A stretch of DNA of 64,000 bases from Croceivirga sp009797885 (GTDB lineage: Bacteria; Bacteroidota; Bacteroidia; Flavobacteriales; Flavobacteriaceae): positions 3,100,001 to 3,164,000 of the forward strand of contig AP035880.1 of assembly GCA_045866215.1 (NCBI GenBank), read 5' to 3'. This document shows, one piece after another, positions 17,307 to 26,602 of this stretch. Position 1 is the first letter of the stretch, and each line of letters opens with the position of its first letter. The notes under the pieces were generated by a model, which was not told the DNA's origin, made no database searches, and saw nothing but the letters and a program-made list of their open reading frames with translations. Both the position numbers and the translations under genes were made by a program.

Positions 17307-17759
17307 TTACCCTCTTCTACTTTCCTTTCTTGATTTTTGTTTTAGTTGCGAATGCCTATACAGCTGCATTTTTTTCCATTGGTCATATTGCTCGTTCGAT
17401 AGTATTTCCTTGAGCTGTTTTTGCTGTGCGATCATTCGGTCCAATTTGGCATTCTCCATGGCATAACGTTCTTCTGCTGTTGGTTTCTTTAACTCGCCGG
17501 ATTCTTTTTTGGCTTGCCGCTCCTCCATTTTTGTTTTGCGGTATTCCACTTCTGCCATATGGAGTTTCATGACCTCACGTTGTTGCTTTTCAGATAGATC
17601 TAAGGCCAAGGTCATTTTTTTGGTTTTTAAGGTGGCCAGTTGTTCTACGGTAAATTCCTTGTGATATTTACCCTTGTTCCCAGAATGCCTTTGCTGCTGG
17701 GCACTTACAATTATTGTGGACATTAAGGCAATGACCACAAACACTTTTGCATACTTCAT
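17307..17759 (-). CDS. Periplasmic Spy/CpxP-like helical protein
   Basis: 150 residues after choosing ATG 17759. A signal peptide ends near IIVSAQ, and the rest is an all-helical, lysine/glutamate-rich domain (LSEKQQREVMKLHMAEVEYR and ILSNEQYDQWKKMQLYR). This matches the LTxxQ/Spy-like chaperone family, which includes the CpxP envelope-stress proteins. No conserved catalytic site is expected. The next gene on the same strand is a small membrane peptide ~95 bp upstream, so the two may be co-expressed. Confidence 0.7.
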   Translation of the reverse strand: MKYAKVFVVIALMSTIIVSAQQQRHSGNKGKYHKEFTVEQLATLKTKKMTLALDLSEKQQREVMKLHMAEVEYRKTKMEERQAKKESGELKKPTAEERYAMENAKLDRMIAQQKQLKEILSNEQYDQWKKMQLYRHSQLKQKSRKESRRG

Positions 17760-17853
17760 GATATTAACTGTTTTTGATTTACACCTATGACCGTTACCGA
17801 TCACAATGGTTTAATGACAGTGAAGTAATTTATGAAGCTTTTAACAGAGTACA

Positions 17854-18036
17854 TTAATTGAGGTCGACTTCCTCTTTCTTTTCCTCCTCAGGTTGATCTT
17901 GGGCTTCCAATTGTGCGGTTTGGGAAGCTAAAATGGAATTCTGGAATTTTTGGTCCTGTTCAATTTGGTAGTACACCACAGCGGCAACGATAAAGCAACC
18001 CAGATAGATTAGACTTTTGACTTTATAGGCTTTCAT
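17854..18036 (-). CDS. Small single-span membrane protein (60 aa)
   Basis: Short basic N-terminus, one transmembrane helix (SLIYLGCFIVAAVVYY, ~8-24), then a charged glutamate-rich tail. No family recognised. The frame has good start context and sits between two expressed genes on the same strand. Confidence 0.6.
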   Translation of the reverse strand: MKAYKVKSLIYLGCFIVAAVVYYQIEQDQKFQNSILASQTAQLEAQDQPEEEKKEEVDLN

Positions 18037-18141
18037 AAGTAGGATTTAGGGATTTTAAAGTTACGAAAACGTTGGAATGCTTTTTTCAATATGTTGTCAA
18101 CGGATGATTTTTGTAGGTGAATACATCGTTACTGACGATAA

Positions 18142-18168
18142 AAGGGGCAAACTTTGCGTTTGCCCCTT
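18142..18168 (-). terminator. Rho-independent terminator of the metalloprotease gene
   Basis: AAGGGGCAAAC / GTTTGCCCCTT, an 11-bp perfect stem with a 5-nt loop and T run on the minus strand, just below the stop at 18199. Confidence 0.85.
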
Positions 18169-18198
18169 AAAAAATGGATTGCTAGGTGCCCCTTTTTA

Positions 18199-20697
18199 CT
18201 AACTGGGGTCCAAAATTACATCAATACGTTCCAGGGCATCCTGAAGGTGATACCTGCTCATGGAATCCGAAATTCTTGAAAGACCATTTCTAATGTCACG
18301 TTTCAGATTGTTCAATTCGGCACGTGCCACCGAACGGATATCCGATTGACTGGTATTTACGACCGTGGATTTTCGGTAACCTCCAAGTGCAGGCTGTTTT
18401 TTCTGGTTTTCCGCCGTCATCAAATATTCAAGGCGATCAATATGTGCCTTTTGTAGATTACGTCTGTAGGTATCTATCTTCTTTCCGTTTCGTGTTTCGG
18501 ACCATATCCCTCGACGCATATCACGCATCATTTCCAAAAGACCATAGGCCCCTTTTCCATTCATGGTTTCGTTTTCGATGATTCTTGCCATTTTACCCAA
18601 ATGCATGATATTGTTCAATGTTCCGACCTGAAGCGCCCGAATGCGTTCCACCGAACCGGAATACTGTACCTTGTTGAAAATCTCTTGATCAAGTAACCAT
18701 TCCGGAGTTTCAAAAAGCTGTGTTTGGATAAATTCCATACATTTTTTTTGATGGTCCGTTGGGACATGGATATAGACGGCACCTTCCTGATCGGCAGTCT
18801 TATAATATTCATAAACACCACCAATATTGTTGGAAACGTGTCCCATGTACCGTCTAAATTGGTTTACAACCTGACTGTACATCGTTTTTAGATCTTCATA
18901 GTCCTTACCGTCTTCCGTGGTCCATTCCATAAGACTGGGAACTATACGTTTAAGATTGGCAATACCATAGGTGCTGGCTTTCACCGCATCGTCTCCCAAA
19001 TCCTCCGTTTGGGAACTTGGATCGTGGACATCCCCTACTTGTTGATGGCCAAAACGATACATGGGGTCATCCGCATATTCCAAAATCCACTCATTTAAAA
19101 TGGGTTTTTCCTCCTCTGCCGATTTCCCAAGGATAGGACGGTATCCCCAGTTGATTGAGTGCTTGTCATAAGGGCCGACATCGGGCATTAGGGCCACCCC
19201 GTCATCACCGGGCTGCGCCACATAGTTAAAGCGGGCATAGTCCATAATAGAAGGTGCGGTCCCATATTTTTTGGTAAATGTGGCCGAACGTAGGGAATCC
19301 ACAGGATAGGCTACACTGCTACCCATATTATGTGGCAACCCTATGGTATGGCCTACTTCATGGGCCGAAACAAAGCGGATCAAGCGTCCCATGATTTCAT
19401 CCCTGAACTCCATGCTTCTGGCCTCGGGATTTATAGCTGCTGTTTGGACAAAGAACCAATTGCGAAGTAGCGACATGACATTGTGGTACCAATTGATATC
19501 GGACTCCAAAATTTCACCGCTCCTCGGGTCACTCACATGGGGTCCGTTCGCGTTTGGAATTGGCGATGCCAAATAGCGGACTACGGAATACCGAACATCC
19601 TCAGGGGACCATTCGGGATCTTCTTCCGGTGTTGGGGGGTCTTTGGCAATGATGGCGTTTTTAAAGCCTGCGACTTCAAAAGCTACTTGCCAATCTTCAA
19701 TACCCTGTTTGATGTAAGGCCTCCATTTTTCGGGAGTGGCCCGGTCAATATAATAGACAATCTGTTTTTTGGGTTCCACCAATTCCCCGGCTTTGAATTT
19801 CTCCACATCTTCATCCTTTACCTCCAGTCGCCAACGATCTAAATAACGTACCGTCTTGCTCTTTTGGACATCGAGGCCATAATCTACCTGTCCCCTGGCA
19901 AACCACCCTACGCGCTCATCAAAATAGCGACGTTTCATGGGCTCTTCGGGTAACAAGATCATGGAATTATTGATTTCAACCGAAATTGAACCCATGCTTT
20001 GATTGCTTGGGGGCTCCTTTGCGGCATAGGTTTTTACATGACGTGCCTCAATATTTAAGGGGTAACTTTTTATGGATTCGATATAACTGCGGTCCCCATC
20101 CATGCGACTCACCTTGTATCTTTTCCTAAACCTATCCGGCATACCCAAAGGATTTACATCTTTGGTGAACAAGGGATCTATTTCGATTACCGTGGCCGGG
20201 TTCAAGGAATCTTTTTTGTTGAATGCTTTAATGTCGAAGGCAAAAAGCACAGGTTCAAAATTGGAATTCACAACGGCCTCATGAATGGGAAGGGAATCTG
20301 CCGCATAGTTTCCATAAGAGACCACGCGCAACAATACCTTTTTTGGTTTCTTCTCCCATCGCAATACCTGAGTATTGATCTTTCCCCCTCCAAAACCGAT
20401 TCCCGTGGCGGTTTTGGAGATTCGGCTCACCATCAACATTTCCCTTTGGAATAGGGAATCCGGAATTTCGTAGAAGTGCTTGTCCTCTACCTGGTGCACT
20501 TTAAAAAGGCCTTCATCGGTTTTAGCATTCTTGGTTATTACTTTTTCATAGGGTTTAATGGCTCCTTTTTTGGGTTTCTCCGGGGCCTTTGTTTCGGTTT
20601 TTTTCTTCTTTTTTTTGAAAAGCTGGGCTTCGGAAGTATGAAATGAGCCCATAAAAAGGAAAAGGATTACTATCCTCACCAACAATTTTTGCGTCAT
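18199..20697 (-). CDS. Secreted zinc metalloprotease, DUF5117/DUF5118 family (metzincin motif)
   Basis: 832 residues after choosing ATG 20697. A signal peptide is followed by a lysine-rich linker, the DUF5118/DUF5117 regions, and a catalytic zone with HEVGHTIGLPHN near residue ~447. That motif equals HExxHxxGxxH, the metzincin zinc-binding consensus, and is followed by SIMDYARFNYV, a plausible Met-turn. Family proteins are large secreted or surface proteases of unknown substrate in Bacteroidetes. A frame extension of 11 codons to 20730 adds no signal character. Confidence 0.85.
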   Translation of the reverse strand: MTQKLLVRIVILFLFMGSFHTSEAQLFKKKKKKTETKAPEKPKKGAIKPYEKVITKNAKTDEGLFKVHQVEDKHFYEIPDSLFQREMLMVSRISKTATGIGFGGGKINTQVLRWEKKPKKVLLRVVSYGNYAADSLPIHEAVVNSNFEPVLFAFDIKAFNKKDSLNPATVIEIDPLFTKDVNPLGMPDRFRKRYKVSRMDGDRSYIESIKSYPLNIEARHVKTYAAKEPPSNQSMGSISVEINNSMILLPEEPMKRRYFDERVGWFARGQVDYGLDVQKSKTVRYLDRWRLEVKDEDVEKFKAGELVEPKKQIVYYIDRATPEKWRPYIKQGIEDWQVAFEVAGFKNAIIAKDPPTPEEDPEWSPEDVRYSVVRYLASPIPNANGPHVSDPRSGEILESDINWYHNVMSLLRNWFFVQTAAINPEARSMEFRDEIMGRLIRFVSAHEVGHTIGLPHNMGSSVAYPVDSLRSATFTKKYGTAPSIMDYARFNYVAQPGDDGVALMPDVGPYDKHSINWGYRPILGKSAEEEKPILNEWILEYADDPMYRFGHQQVGDVHDPSSQTEDLGDDAVKASTYGIANLKRIVPSLMEWTTEDGKDYEDLKTMYSQVVNQFRRYMGHVSNNIGGVYEYYKTADQEGAVYIHVPTDHQKKCMEFIQTQLFETPEWLLDQEIFNKVQYSGSVERIRALQVGTLNNIMHLGKMARIIENETMNGKGAYGLLEMMRDMRRGIWSETRNGKKIDTYRRNLQKAHIDRLEYLMTAENQKKQPALGGYRKSTVVNTSQSDIRSVARAELNNLKRDIRNGLSRISDSMSRYHLQDALERIDVILDPS

Positions 20698-20964
20698 TTT
20701 GATTAATTTGAATATGGTGTATTCGTTCAAAGAACCAAAAAATTACCTAAGAAAAGTGTTAAAATCCTATTAACAAATTTTTTTTTGCCGATTGATATTA
20801 ACCTTTGGGAATCCTGCATTTTATTGATGGTTCGGCTCAAAACTCCCACTATACTTGTGCTAAGAGCGTATTGAAGTTTTGTTAAAATGAAGTGATCGAC
20901 TGTAACAAATGGAAATTTGAGCAGTCTTATAAGCATTAACATCAATCATCAAATCAATCGAAAA

Positions 20965-21702
20965 ATGAACAAGTTATTATTAATTTATGGGTGTCTATTA
21001 ATGAGCAGTAGCCCCATAGCAGAAGAACAAAAAAGTACGGTCCCTGTCTTACAGGCCAGTCAAGAAACCAACCGTAGCTTTGAGAACAATTTTGCGGCCC
21101 TTACTGTTGAGGCCGATGTAGTTGAGGAAGCTTCCCCTTATGTACGGACTTATGAGGAAAGCAAGACTTATGAGTTGAATTTGGACGATATTGATTTCAT
21201 TGAAGAGGAGTCCGAGGTGGATTTAGGTTTTGAAACCGAAGATTACCTTCCTGAGGGATTTGATCCCTATGAAAGCTTTTTCGATTTGAATTCCGTCATA
21301 TATATCGAAGATAAAACAGAAGTTGACCTTGGTTTTGAAACCGAAGATTACCTTCCTAAAGGATTTGATCCCTACACTTCTACTTTTGATATCAACTCCG
21401 TTAACTATGTGGAGGAGGAAATCGTGGAACTGGGTTTTGATACCGAAGATTATCTTCCGGAAGGCTTTAATCCTTACGAAGTGTACTTTGATATAGACAC
21501 TGTACATTATATGGATATGGAAGAGGTGGAATGGGAACTGGGTTTGGATACCAAAGAATATCTGCCGGTAGACTTTGATTCCTTTCCAAATACGGTTGCC
21601 CTAAGTGCCATCAACTACATTGAGGAAGAAGAAATTGACCTGGGTTTTGATACGGCCATGTATCTCCCAAAAGACTTTGATCCCTATGGAGGGTCAAACT
21701 AG
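20965..21702 (+). CDS. Secreted acidic repeat protein with five YLPxGFDPY repeats
   Basis: 245 residues. A signal-like N-terminus (MNKLLLIYGCLLMSSSPIAEE) and a ~65-residue acidic region are followed by five tandem units of 33-37 residues. Consensus: acidic/Ser, I/L, N/D-S-V/I, x, Y-I/V, acidic, then LGF-E/D-T-E/D-x-YLP-E/K-G/D-F-D/N-PY. Units 1 and 2 are nearly identical in DNA as well (around 21226 and 21331), showing recent duplication; the rest have diverged. The frame begins at 20917, but ATG 20965 is preferred because it starts a signal peptide after an A-rich leader. No family recognised; extracellular or periplasmic location is inferred. Confidence 0.75.
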   Translation: MNKLLLIYGCLLMSSSPIAEEQKSTVPVLQASQETNRSFENNFAALTVEADVVEEASPYVRTYEESKTYELNLDDIDFIEEESEVDLGFETEDYLPEGFDPYESFFDLNSVIYIEDKTEVDLGFETEDYLPKGFDPYTSTFDINSVNYVEEEIVELGFDTEDYLPEGFNPYEVYFDIDTVHYMDMEEVEWELGLDTKEYLPVDFDSFPNTVALSAINYIEEEEIDLGFDTAMYLPKDFDPYGGSN

Positions 21703-21748
21703 GTAGGATGTTTTCATTTTATCAAATTTTTGAGTTAGTTAGTCAAGG

Positions 21749-21774
21749 ATCCCGGCGAATCGCCGGGATTTTTG
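21749..21774 (+). terminator. Rho-independent terminator of the repeat-protein gene
   Basis: Perfect ATCCCGGCG / CGCCGGGAT hairpin with AAT loop followed by a T run. Confidence 0.9.
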
Positions 21775-22011
21775 TTTGTTTCCATGATGAGAGGGGGCGA
21801 TACGGGGAATTAACAAAAAAATAACGAAAAAATCGACGAAATGTAGTTGTTAAAAAATGGGACCAAACGCTGCCAACTTGGCAAAAAAGGAATGTTAACA
21901 ATGCCACCTCCATAATGGGGCAATCCTTTTATTGACAATACTTTTCCTACAGTATTTTTTGGACCTGTTAACGAAACTGAAAAGCATACTAAAGTTGAAT
22001 TTTGAGCGTAT

Positions 22012-22019
22012 TACCTTTG
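22012..22019 (+). promoter_or_regulatory. Candidate -7 promoter element (TACCTTTG)
   Basis: Exact TAnnTTTG match 17 nt upstream of the ATG at 22037; predicted transcript start near 22026. Confidence 0.45.
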
Positions 22020-22036
22020 TCAACCATTACTAAAAA

Positions 22037-22345
22037 ATGACGGTTATGAAATATCAAAAATATCTTGTTTTAACATTTGTGGCAGCGCTGTTCTTGCCCA
22101 TGTTAAGTGCAAAATCGGCTGAAATGACAAAAGGGGAATTCAATATAGATTCCGTGGATTATATTGAATTGGACCAACAAACGGAACTTGGTTTCGAGAC
22201 CTCGGATTATTTACCGGAAGGTTTTGATCCTTACCAGGAAGACGTTTCCATAAAGAGTTTGAATTTTATTGAGGAAGATGCCATAGACCTGGGTTTTGAA
22301 ACCAAGAATTATCTTCCAGAGGATTTTAATCCATACAAAGAGTAG
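22037..22345 (+). CDS. Secreted protein with two YLPxGFDPY-type repeats
   Basis: 102 residues. A signal peptide (LTFVAALFLPMLSAKSA) is followed by two copies of the 33-36-residue acidic unit seen in the preceding gene (DSVDYIELDQQTELGFETSDYLP and its partner NFIEEDAIDLGFETKNYLP). ATG 22037 is preceded by an A-rich leader; ATG 22046 is a possible alternative. It lies ~335 bp after the five-repeat protein and carries its own promoter and terminator. No family recognised. Confidence 0.7.
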   Translation: MTVMKYQKYLVLTFVAALFLPMLSAKSAEMTKGEFNIDSVDYIELDQQTELGFETSDYLPEGFDPYQEDVSIKSLNFIEEDAIDLGFETKNYLPEDFNPYKE

Positions 22346-22376
22346 ATTTCATAGAGTGTATTAGAGTTAGTTAGTG

Positions 22377-22410
22377 AAAAAGCCCTGACCATATGGTCGG
22401 GGCTTTTTTT
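22377..22410 (+). terminator. Rho-independent terminator of the two-repeat gene
   Basis: AAAAAGCCCTGACC / GGTCGGGGCTTTTT hairpin with an ATAT loop and one G-T pair, then a T run. Confidence 0.85.
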
Positions 22411-22573
22411 ATGCCCATTTTTCCAAAATCGTCGGTACTTGCTGAAAGGCAGACCTCAGTTTTGTTCGGTTTGATCAACTAATTTGTCCAGTTATACCAC
22501 AATTAATTGTGTAAGAACACGCCCTTTCTGAATTTTGGGACAATCCAGCTTTACGCCAAATCAAACATTTGTT

Positions 22574-23320
22574 ATGAAGATTTTTAAATCCGGCTTCTCC
22601 TTACTACTAGTGGTGTGTTTGACCCTCCCAATGCTCACGGCTCAAAATGAGGTCAGCCAACGTGAAGTTATTGCCCTATTGGAATTAAAGGCGAAGACCA
22701 AGGGTCACTTATGGACCAACGAATGGGATCAAAGTAAACCGATTTCCACCTGGCACGGGGTTACAGTCAGAAATGGCAAGGTAGTGGGCCTACATCTATC
22801 GAACAACAATTTACAGGGTAGGATTCCAATTACCATTGGTAACCTAAGACATTTGGAAGTCTTGGATTTGTCCAACAACACCATTGGGGGAAAGGTTCCG
22901 GGATTGTTCAGAAAGTTGAAAAACCTGAGAACCATCAATCTTTCGGATAATGCCTTGGCCGGAAGCATCCCCAATACCATTGGTAAGCTAACGCGTCTTG
23001 AAGAACTCAATTTGAACAATAATAAGTTTATGGGCGAATTGCCCCAAGGAATCAATGAACTCTCCCAATTGCGGACTTTGGCTGTGGCCCATAACGATTT
23101 GGAAGGAGCAATTCCCCTTGGTATGGAGCAATTGAAAAAACTGAAACGCCTTTACTTGGCCCATAATGGATTTACCAATTTCGATGCACTGCGAAAGCTT
23201 TCCGAACAACAATTGGTCATGACCGATTTTGTGGTAAGGAAAGGAGTTGCCATACCCATCGACTTTAAGACGTCGCCGGAAGGCTTGTCCAAATTGGAGT
23301 TTGAGGAACTACAGGAGTAG
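22574..23320 (+). CDS. Secreted plant-type leucine-rich repeat protein
   Basis: 248 residues. A signal peptide is followed by an N-terminal cap with LLELKAKTKGHLWTNEWD and STWHGVTVRNGKVVGLHLSNN, then about six LRRs of the plant-specific type (LxGxIP), such as NNLQGRIPITIGNLRHLEVLDLS and ALAGSIPNTIGKL. A C-terminal tail of ~45 residues is unique. LRRs of this class bind proteins or peptides on the outside of the cell (family knowledge). ATG 22574 is preferred over the longer frame. It is the third secreted-protein gene in this small cluster. Confidence 0.88.
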   Translation: MKIFKSGFSLLLVVCLTLPMLTAQNEVSQREVIALLELKAKTKGHLWTNEWDQSKPISTWHGVTVRNGKVVGLHLSNNNLQGRIPITIGNLRHLEVLDLSNNTIGGKVPGLFRKLKNLRTINLSDNALAGSIPNTIGKLTRLEELNLNNNKFMGELPQGINELSQLRTLAVAHNDLEGAIPLGMEQLKKLKRLYLAHNGFTNFDALRKLSEQQLVMTDFVVRKGVAIPIDFKTSPEGLSKLEFEELQE

Positions 23321-23344
23321 TGTTTGGACAGCAATACATTATAT

Positions 23345-23368
23345 AGCCCAGTTTTTGGGCTTTTTTTT
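23345..23368 (+). terminator. Rho-independent terminator of the LRR gene
   Basis: AGCCCA / TGGGCT stem with a short T loop, followed by eight T residues; it ends at the convergent transporter gene. Confidence 0.75.
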
Positions 23369-23370
23369 GT

Positions 23371-24801
23371 TCAGAAAAGTAGGGGGACCACAAATTGAAA
23401 GACCAGAATTAAAAGGCCCACGGATATGAGGTTCAGGATAATGCCAACCCGGGCCATTTGGGGCACTTTTACGTAACCACTGGCAAAAACAATGGCATTG
23501 GGCGGTGTGGCCATAGGTAACATAAAAGCACAACTACTGGCCATGGTCACGGGAATCAAGAGATAAAGGATGGGAAGGCCAAGGCCAATGGCAATACCGG
23601 CCACAACCGGAGCCAAAACGGCAACCAGGGCGACATTGCTCATGAGTTCCGTCATGAACAACATCAATAAGATGAGCAGCGAAGCGGTAAACAGGATGCT
23701 TATTTCGCTTTGGGCAATCGCATTGGCCACCAAATCCACAATACCGCTGACGGACATACCCTTTGCCAATGCCAGTCCTCCCCCAAAAAGAATCAATATC
23801 CCCCAAGCCAATTTGGACGTGTCCTGCCATTGAATGATAAATTCCCCTTTTTTGGCATTGTAGGGAACCGCAAAAAGGGCAATGGCCGCAAATATGCTGA
23901 TCATGGTATCCGACAATCCCAATTTTGGGAAAACCGAATTGATAAGCGTTCGGAAAATCCACAGAAAAACGGTGATGCCAAAAATGACCAAAACCATTTT
24001 TTCCTTACCAGAGGTAGGCCCTAATTTTTTTAATTCCTCATGAATGACTTCTTTGGAAGCATTGAACTTCAAATCCCGGTTGGGGAACATCCACCGGACA
24101 AGGACCAAATAGGTAATACCGATCAATAAGGCAGCGAAAGGAACGCCCAGGGTCATCCATTTTAAAAAGGAAATCTGGATGTTATATTCATTTTCCAATA
24201 AGCCGATCATCACCGAATTGGGGGGCGTGCCGATAACGGTGGCTATCCCTCCCGCATTGGCAGAGAAGGCAATGCCCAACATGACACTGAGCGCAAAATT
24301 TTGATCTTTTTTGGTGAAGCCATCCTCATCATTGATCAACAGGCCAATGACCGAAAGGGCAATGGGCAACATGACCACGGTACTGGCCGTATTGCTGATC
24401 CACATACTTAATGCCGCAGTGGCGATCATAAATCCGAGTACCACTTTGTTTGGGGTGGTTCCCGTTAACCGGATAATATTCAAGGCAATACGCTTGTGCA
24501 AATTTACCTTTTCCAATGCCAAGGCCATAACAAAGCCCCCAAAGAATAAAAAAACAATGGGGCTACCGTAGTTTGCCCCAACCTCTGCAATAGGCAAAAT
24601 TTTTAGCAAGGGGAACAGTAGCAAGGGCAATAAAGCGGTAACGGAAATGGAGACCGCCTCGGTAATCCACCAAAAGAGCATCCAAACTGCTACGGCAATG
24701 ACCAAATCCCCTTTTTTGGATACGAGTTCAAAAGGGAGAGCAAGAAATACAAGAAAAACCAGGGGCCCTAGGACGAGGCCCATTTTTTTGCCGAGTTCCA
24801 T
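23371..24801 (-). CDS. DASS family (SLC13) sodium-coupled anion/dicarboxylate transporter
   Basis: 476 residues, about eleven helices. Both DASS signature loops are present: WISNTAST in the first half (~118) and MTELMSNVALVAV in the second (~385), the two SNT-type sodium- and substrate-binding motifs. The protein moves di- or tricarboxylates or sulfate into the cell with sodium; the substrate cannot be told from sequence. The gene begins 47 bp after the lysS stop, so the two could share a transcript. Confidence 0.9.
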   Translation of the reverse strand: MELGKKMGLVLGPLVFLVFLALPFELVSKKGDLVIAVAVWMLFWWITEAVSISVTALLPLLLFPLLKILPIAEVGANYGSPIVFLFFGGFVMALALEKVNLHKRIALNIIRLTGTTPNKVVLGFMIATAALSMWISNTASTVVMLPIALSVIGLLINDEDGFTKKDQNFALSVMLGIAFSANAGGIATVIGTPPNSVMIGLLENEYNIQISFLKWMTLGVPFAALLIGITYLVLVRWMFPNRDLKFNASKEVIHEELKKLGPTSGKEKMVLVIFGITVFLWIFRTLINSVFPKLGLSDTMISIFAAIALFAVPYNAKKGEFIIQWQDTSKLAWGILILFGGGLALAKGMSVSGIVDLVANAIAQSEISILFTASLLILLMLFMTELMSNVALVAVLAPVVAGIAIGLGLPILYLLIPVTMASSCAFMLPMATPPNAIVFASGYVKVPQMARVGIILNLISVGLLILVFQFVVPLLF

Positions 24802-24848
24802 TGGGATTCTAAGCTAATGGATTTCTGTGAATGTCGAAAGAAAAGTAC

Positions 24849-26540
24849 TTATTGTTTTGTCTTTGCAAAAAGTCCATTTTCATTTTTTTCGACTTGAAAC
24901 AACCCTAGTTTTGAAAGGTTTTTGGTGCTTTTATCCCATTTTTTACCGCTAAGTCCGGCTGCGTTTTTTAATTCTGCCAAAACCATTTCGCCCTTTGGTT
25001 TTAGGATGTCCATGATGATTTTTTCCTCTTCGGTCAATTCCACCTGCTTTTTCTCGGGTCGCATTTGTGGGAAGAACAGTACTTCCTGGATACTGGAGTT
25101 ATTGGTCATTAGCATCACCAAACGGTCAATGCCAATTCCTATTCCAGAAGTTGGGGGCATTCCATATTCCAAGGCCCTAAGAAAGTCCTGATCAATGAAC
25201 ATCGCCTCATCATCCCCTTTTTCGGAAAGACGTAGTTGTTCTTCAAAACGTTCGCGTTGATCAATGGGGTCGTTCAACTCAGAATAGGCATTGGCCAGCT
25301 CTTTCCCATTGACCATCAACTCAAAGCGTTCCGTGAGTCCTGGTTTACTGCGATGGGCTTTCGTCAACGGGCTCATTTCTTTGGGATAGTCCGTAATAAA
25401 AGTGGGTTGGATGTAATGGTGTTCGCATTTTTCACCAAAAATCTCGTCTATCAGTTTCCCCACGCCCATGGTCCCATCGACTTCAATATCCAAACCTTTT
25501 GCCGTTTCGCGGAGTTCCGCTTCGCCCATGCCGGAAACATCAATTCCCGTATGTTCCTTAATAGCCTCCAAAATAGGGACCCTGGGATAGGGCGCCTTAA
25601 ATTCGATGGTATTTTCCCCAACGGTGATTTTTGTACCCCCTGTAGCATCCTTGGCCACTTTTTCCAAGAGCTGCTCCGTAATCTCCATCATCCAATGGTA
25701 GTCCTTATAAGCCACATAGAGTTCCATAACCGTAAATTCCGGATTATGGGTGCGGTCCATCCCCTCGTTCCGAAAGTCTTTGGAGAATTCATATACCCCA
25801 TCAAATCCGCCTACGATCAAACGCTTTAGATACAGCTCATTGGCAATGCGCAAATACAAGGGAATGTTGAGTGCATTATGGTGTGTTAAGAAGGGCCGGG
25901 CCGCAGCACCTCCGGGAATGGGCTGAAGGATAGGGGTTTCCACTTCCAAATACCCCCGTTCATTATAAAATTCCCGAATACTGTTCGTAATTTTGGTGCG
26001 CTTGATAAAGGTTTCCTTTACTTTGGGATTTACCACCAAATCCACATAACGTTGTCGATAGCGCAACTCGGGATCATTGAATTCATCATAAACCTTACCA
26101 TCGGCATCCACTTTGGGTAAAGGCAAGGGACGCAGGGATTTGCTTAAGATCTTGAAATTCTTGACCATGACCGTTTTTTCCCCTACCTGAGTGGTGAAAA
26201 GGGTCCCTTCCACTCCGATGAAGTCACCGATGTCCAACAGTTTTTTGTAAACCTCGTTGTAGCTTGTTTTGTCTTGTCCAGGGCATATTTCGTCACGGTT
26301 AAAATACACCTGAATCCGTCCTTCGCTGTCTTGAAGCTCTGCAAAGGAGGCCTTTCCCTGAATGCGACGGGACATTAACCGACCGGCTATGACCACCTTT
26401 TTGCCTTCCTCAAAACCTTCCTTTATGTTTTTGGAGTTGGTATCAACGGGATAGAGCGCGGCAGGATAGGGATCAATGCCCAATTCCCTTAATTTGGTGA
26501 GTTTTTCTCGTCTTACAAGCTCTTGTTCGGATAATTGCAT
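24849..26540 (-). CDS. lysS: Lysyl-tRNA synthetase, class II
   Basis: 563 residues. An N-terminal OB-fold anticodon-binding domain (~50-175, with RIQGKASFAELQD) is followed by the class II catalytic core with motif 2 (FRNEGMDRTHNPEFT) and motif 3 (SGIGIGIDRLVML). A C-terminal extension of ~65 residues with a winged-helix-like sequence (EKIIMDILKPKGEMVLAELKNAAGL) is the usual Bacteroidetes addition. ATG 26540 is chosen over the TTG at 26546. Ligates lysine to tRNA-Lys. Downstream it abuts the DASS gene. Confidence 0.95.
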   Translation of the reverse strand: MQLSEQELVRREKLTKLRELGIDPYPAALYPVDTNSKNIKEGFEEGKKVVIAGRLMSRRIQGKASFAELQDSEGRIQVYFNRDEICPGQDKTSYNEVYKKLLDIGDFIGVEGTLFTTQVGEKTVMVKNFKILSKSLRPLPLPKVDADGKVYDEFNDPELRYRQRYVDLVVNPKVKETFIKRTKITNSIREFYNERGYLEVETPILQPIPGGAAARPFLTHHNALNIPLYLRIANELYLKRLIVGGFDGVYEFSKDFRNEGMDRTHNPEFTVMELYVAYKDYHWMMEITEQLLEKVAKDATGGTKITVGENTIEFKAPYPRVPILEAIKEHTGIDVSGMGEAELRETAKGLDIEVDGTMGVGKLIDEIFGEKCEHHYIQPTFITDYPKEMSPLTKAHRSKPGLTERFELMVNGKELANAYSELNDPIDQRERFEEQLRLSEKGDDEAMFIDQDFLRALEYGMPPTSGIGIGIDRLVMLMTNNSSIQEVLFFPQMRPEKKQVELTEEEKIIMDILKPKGEMVLAELKNAAGLSGKKWDKSTKNLSKLGLFQVEKNENGLFAKTKQ

Positions 26541-26551
26541 AGCCAAAAATT

Positions 26552-26579
26552 AAAGCGCAAAATTACACTTTTGCGCTTT
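26552..26579 (-). terminator. Rho-independent terminator of the thioredoxin-like gene
   Basis: AAAGCGCAAAA / TTTTGCGCTTT, a perfect 11-bp stem with a 6-nt loop between the thioredoxin-like stop and the lysS start. Confidence 0.75.
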
Positions 26580-26602
26580 AATTCATAGTATGGGACTATG
26601 GC

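Noticed and set aside
20727..20945. 72-codon minus-strand frame upstream of the protease gene
   Set aside because: No family or signal features, and it overlaps the promoter region of the repeat-protein gene.
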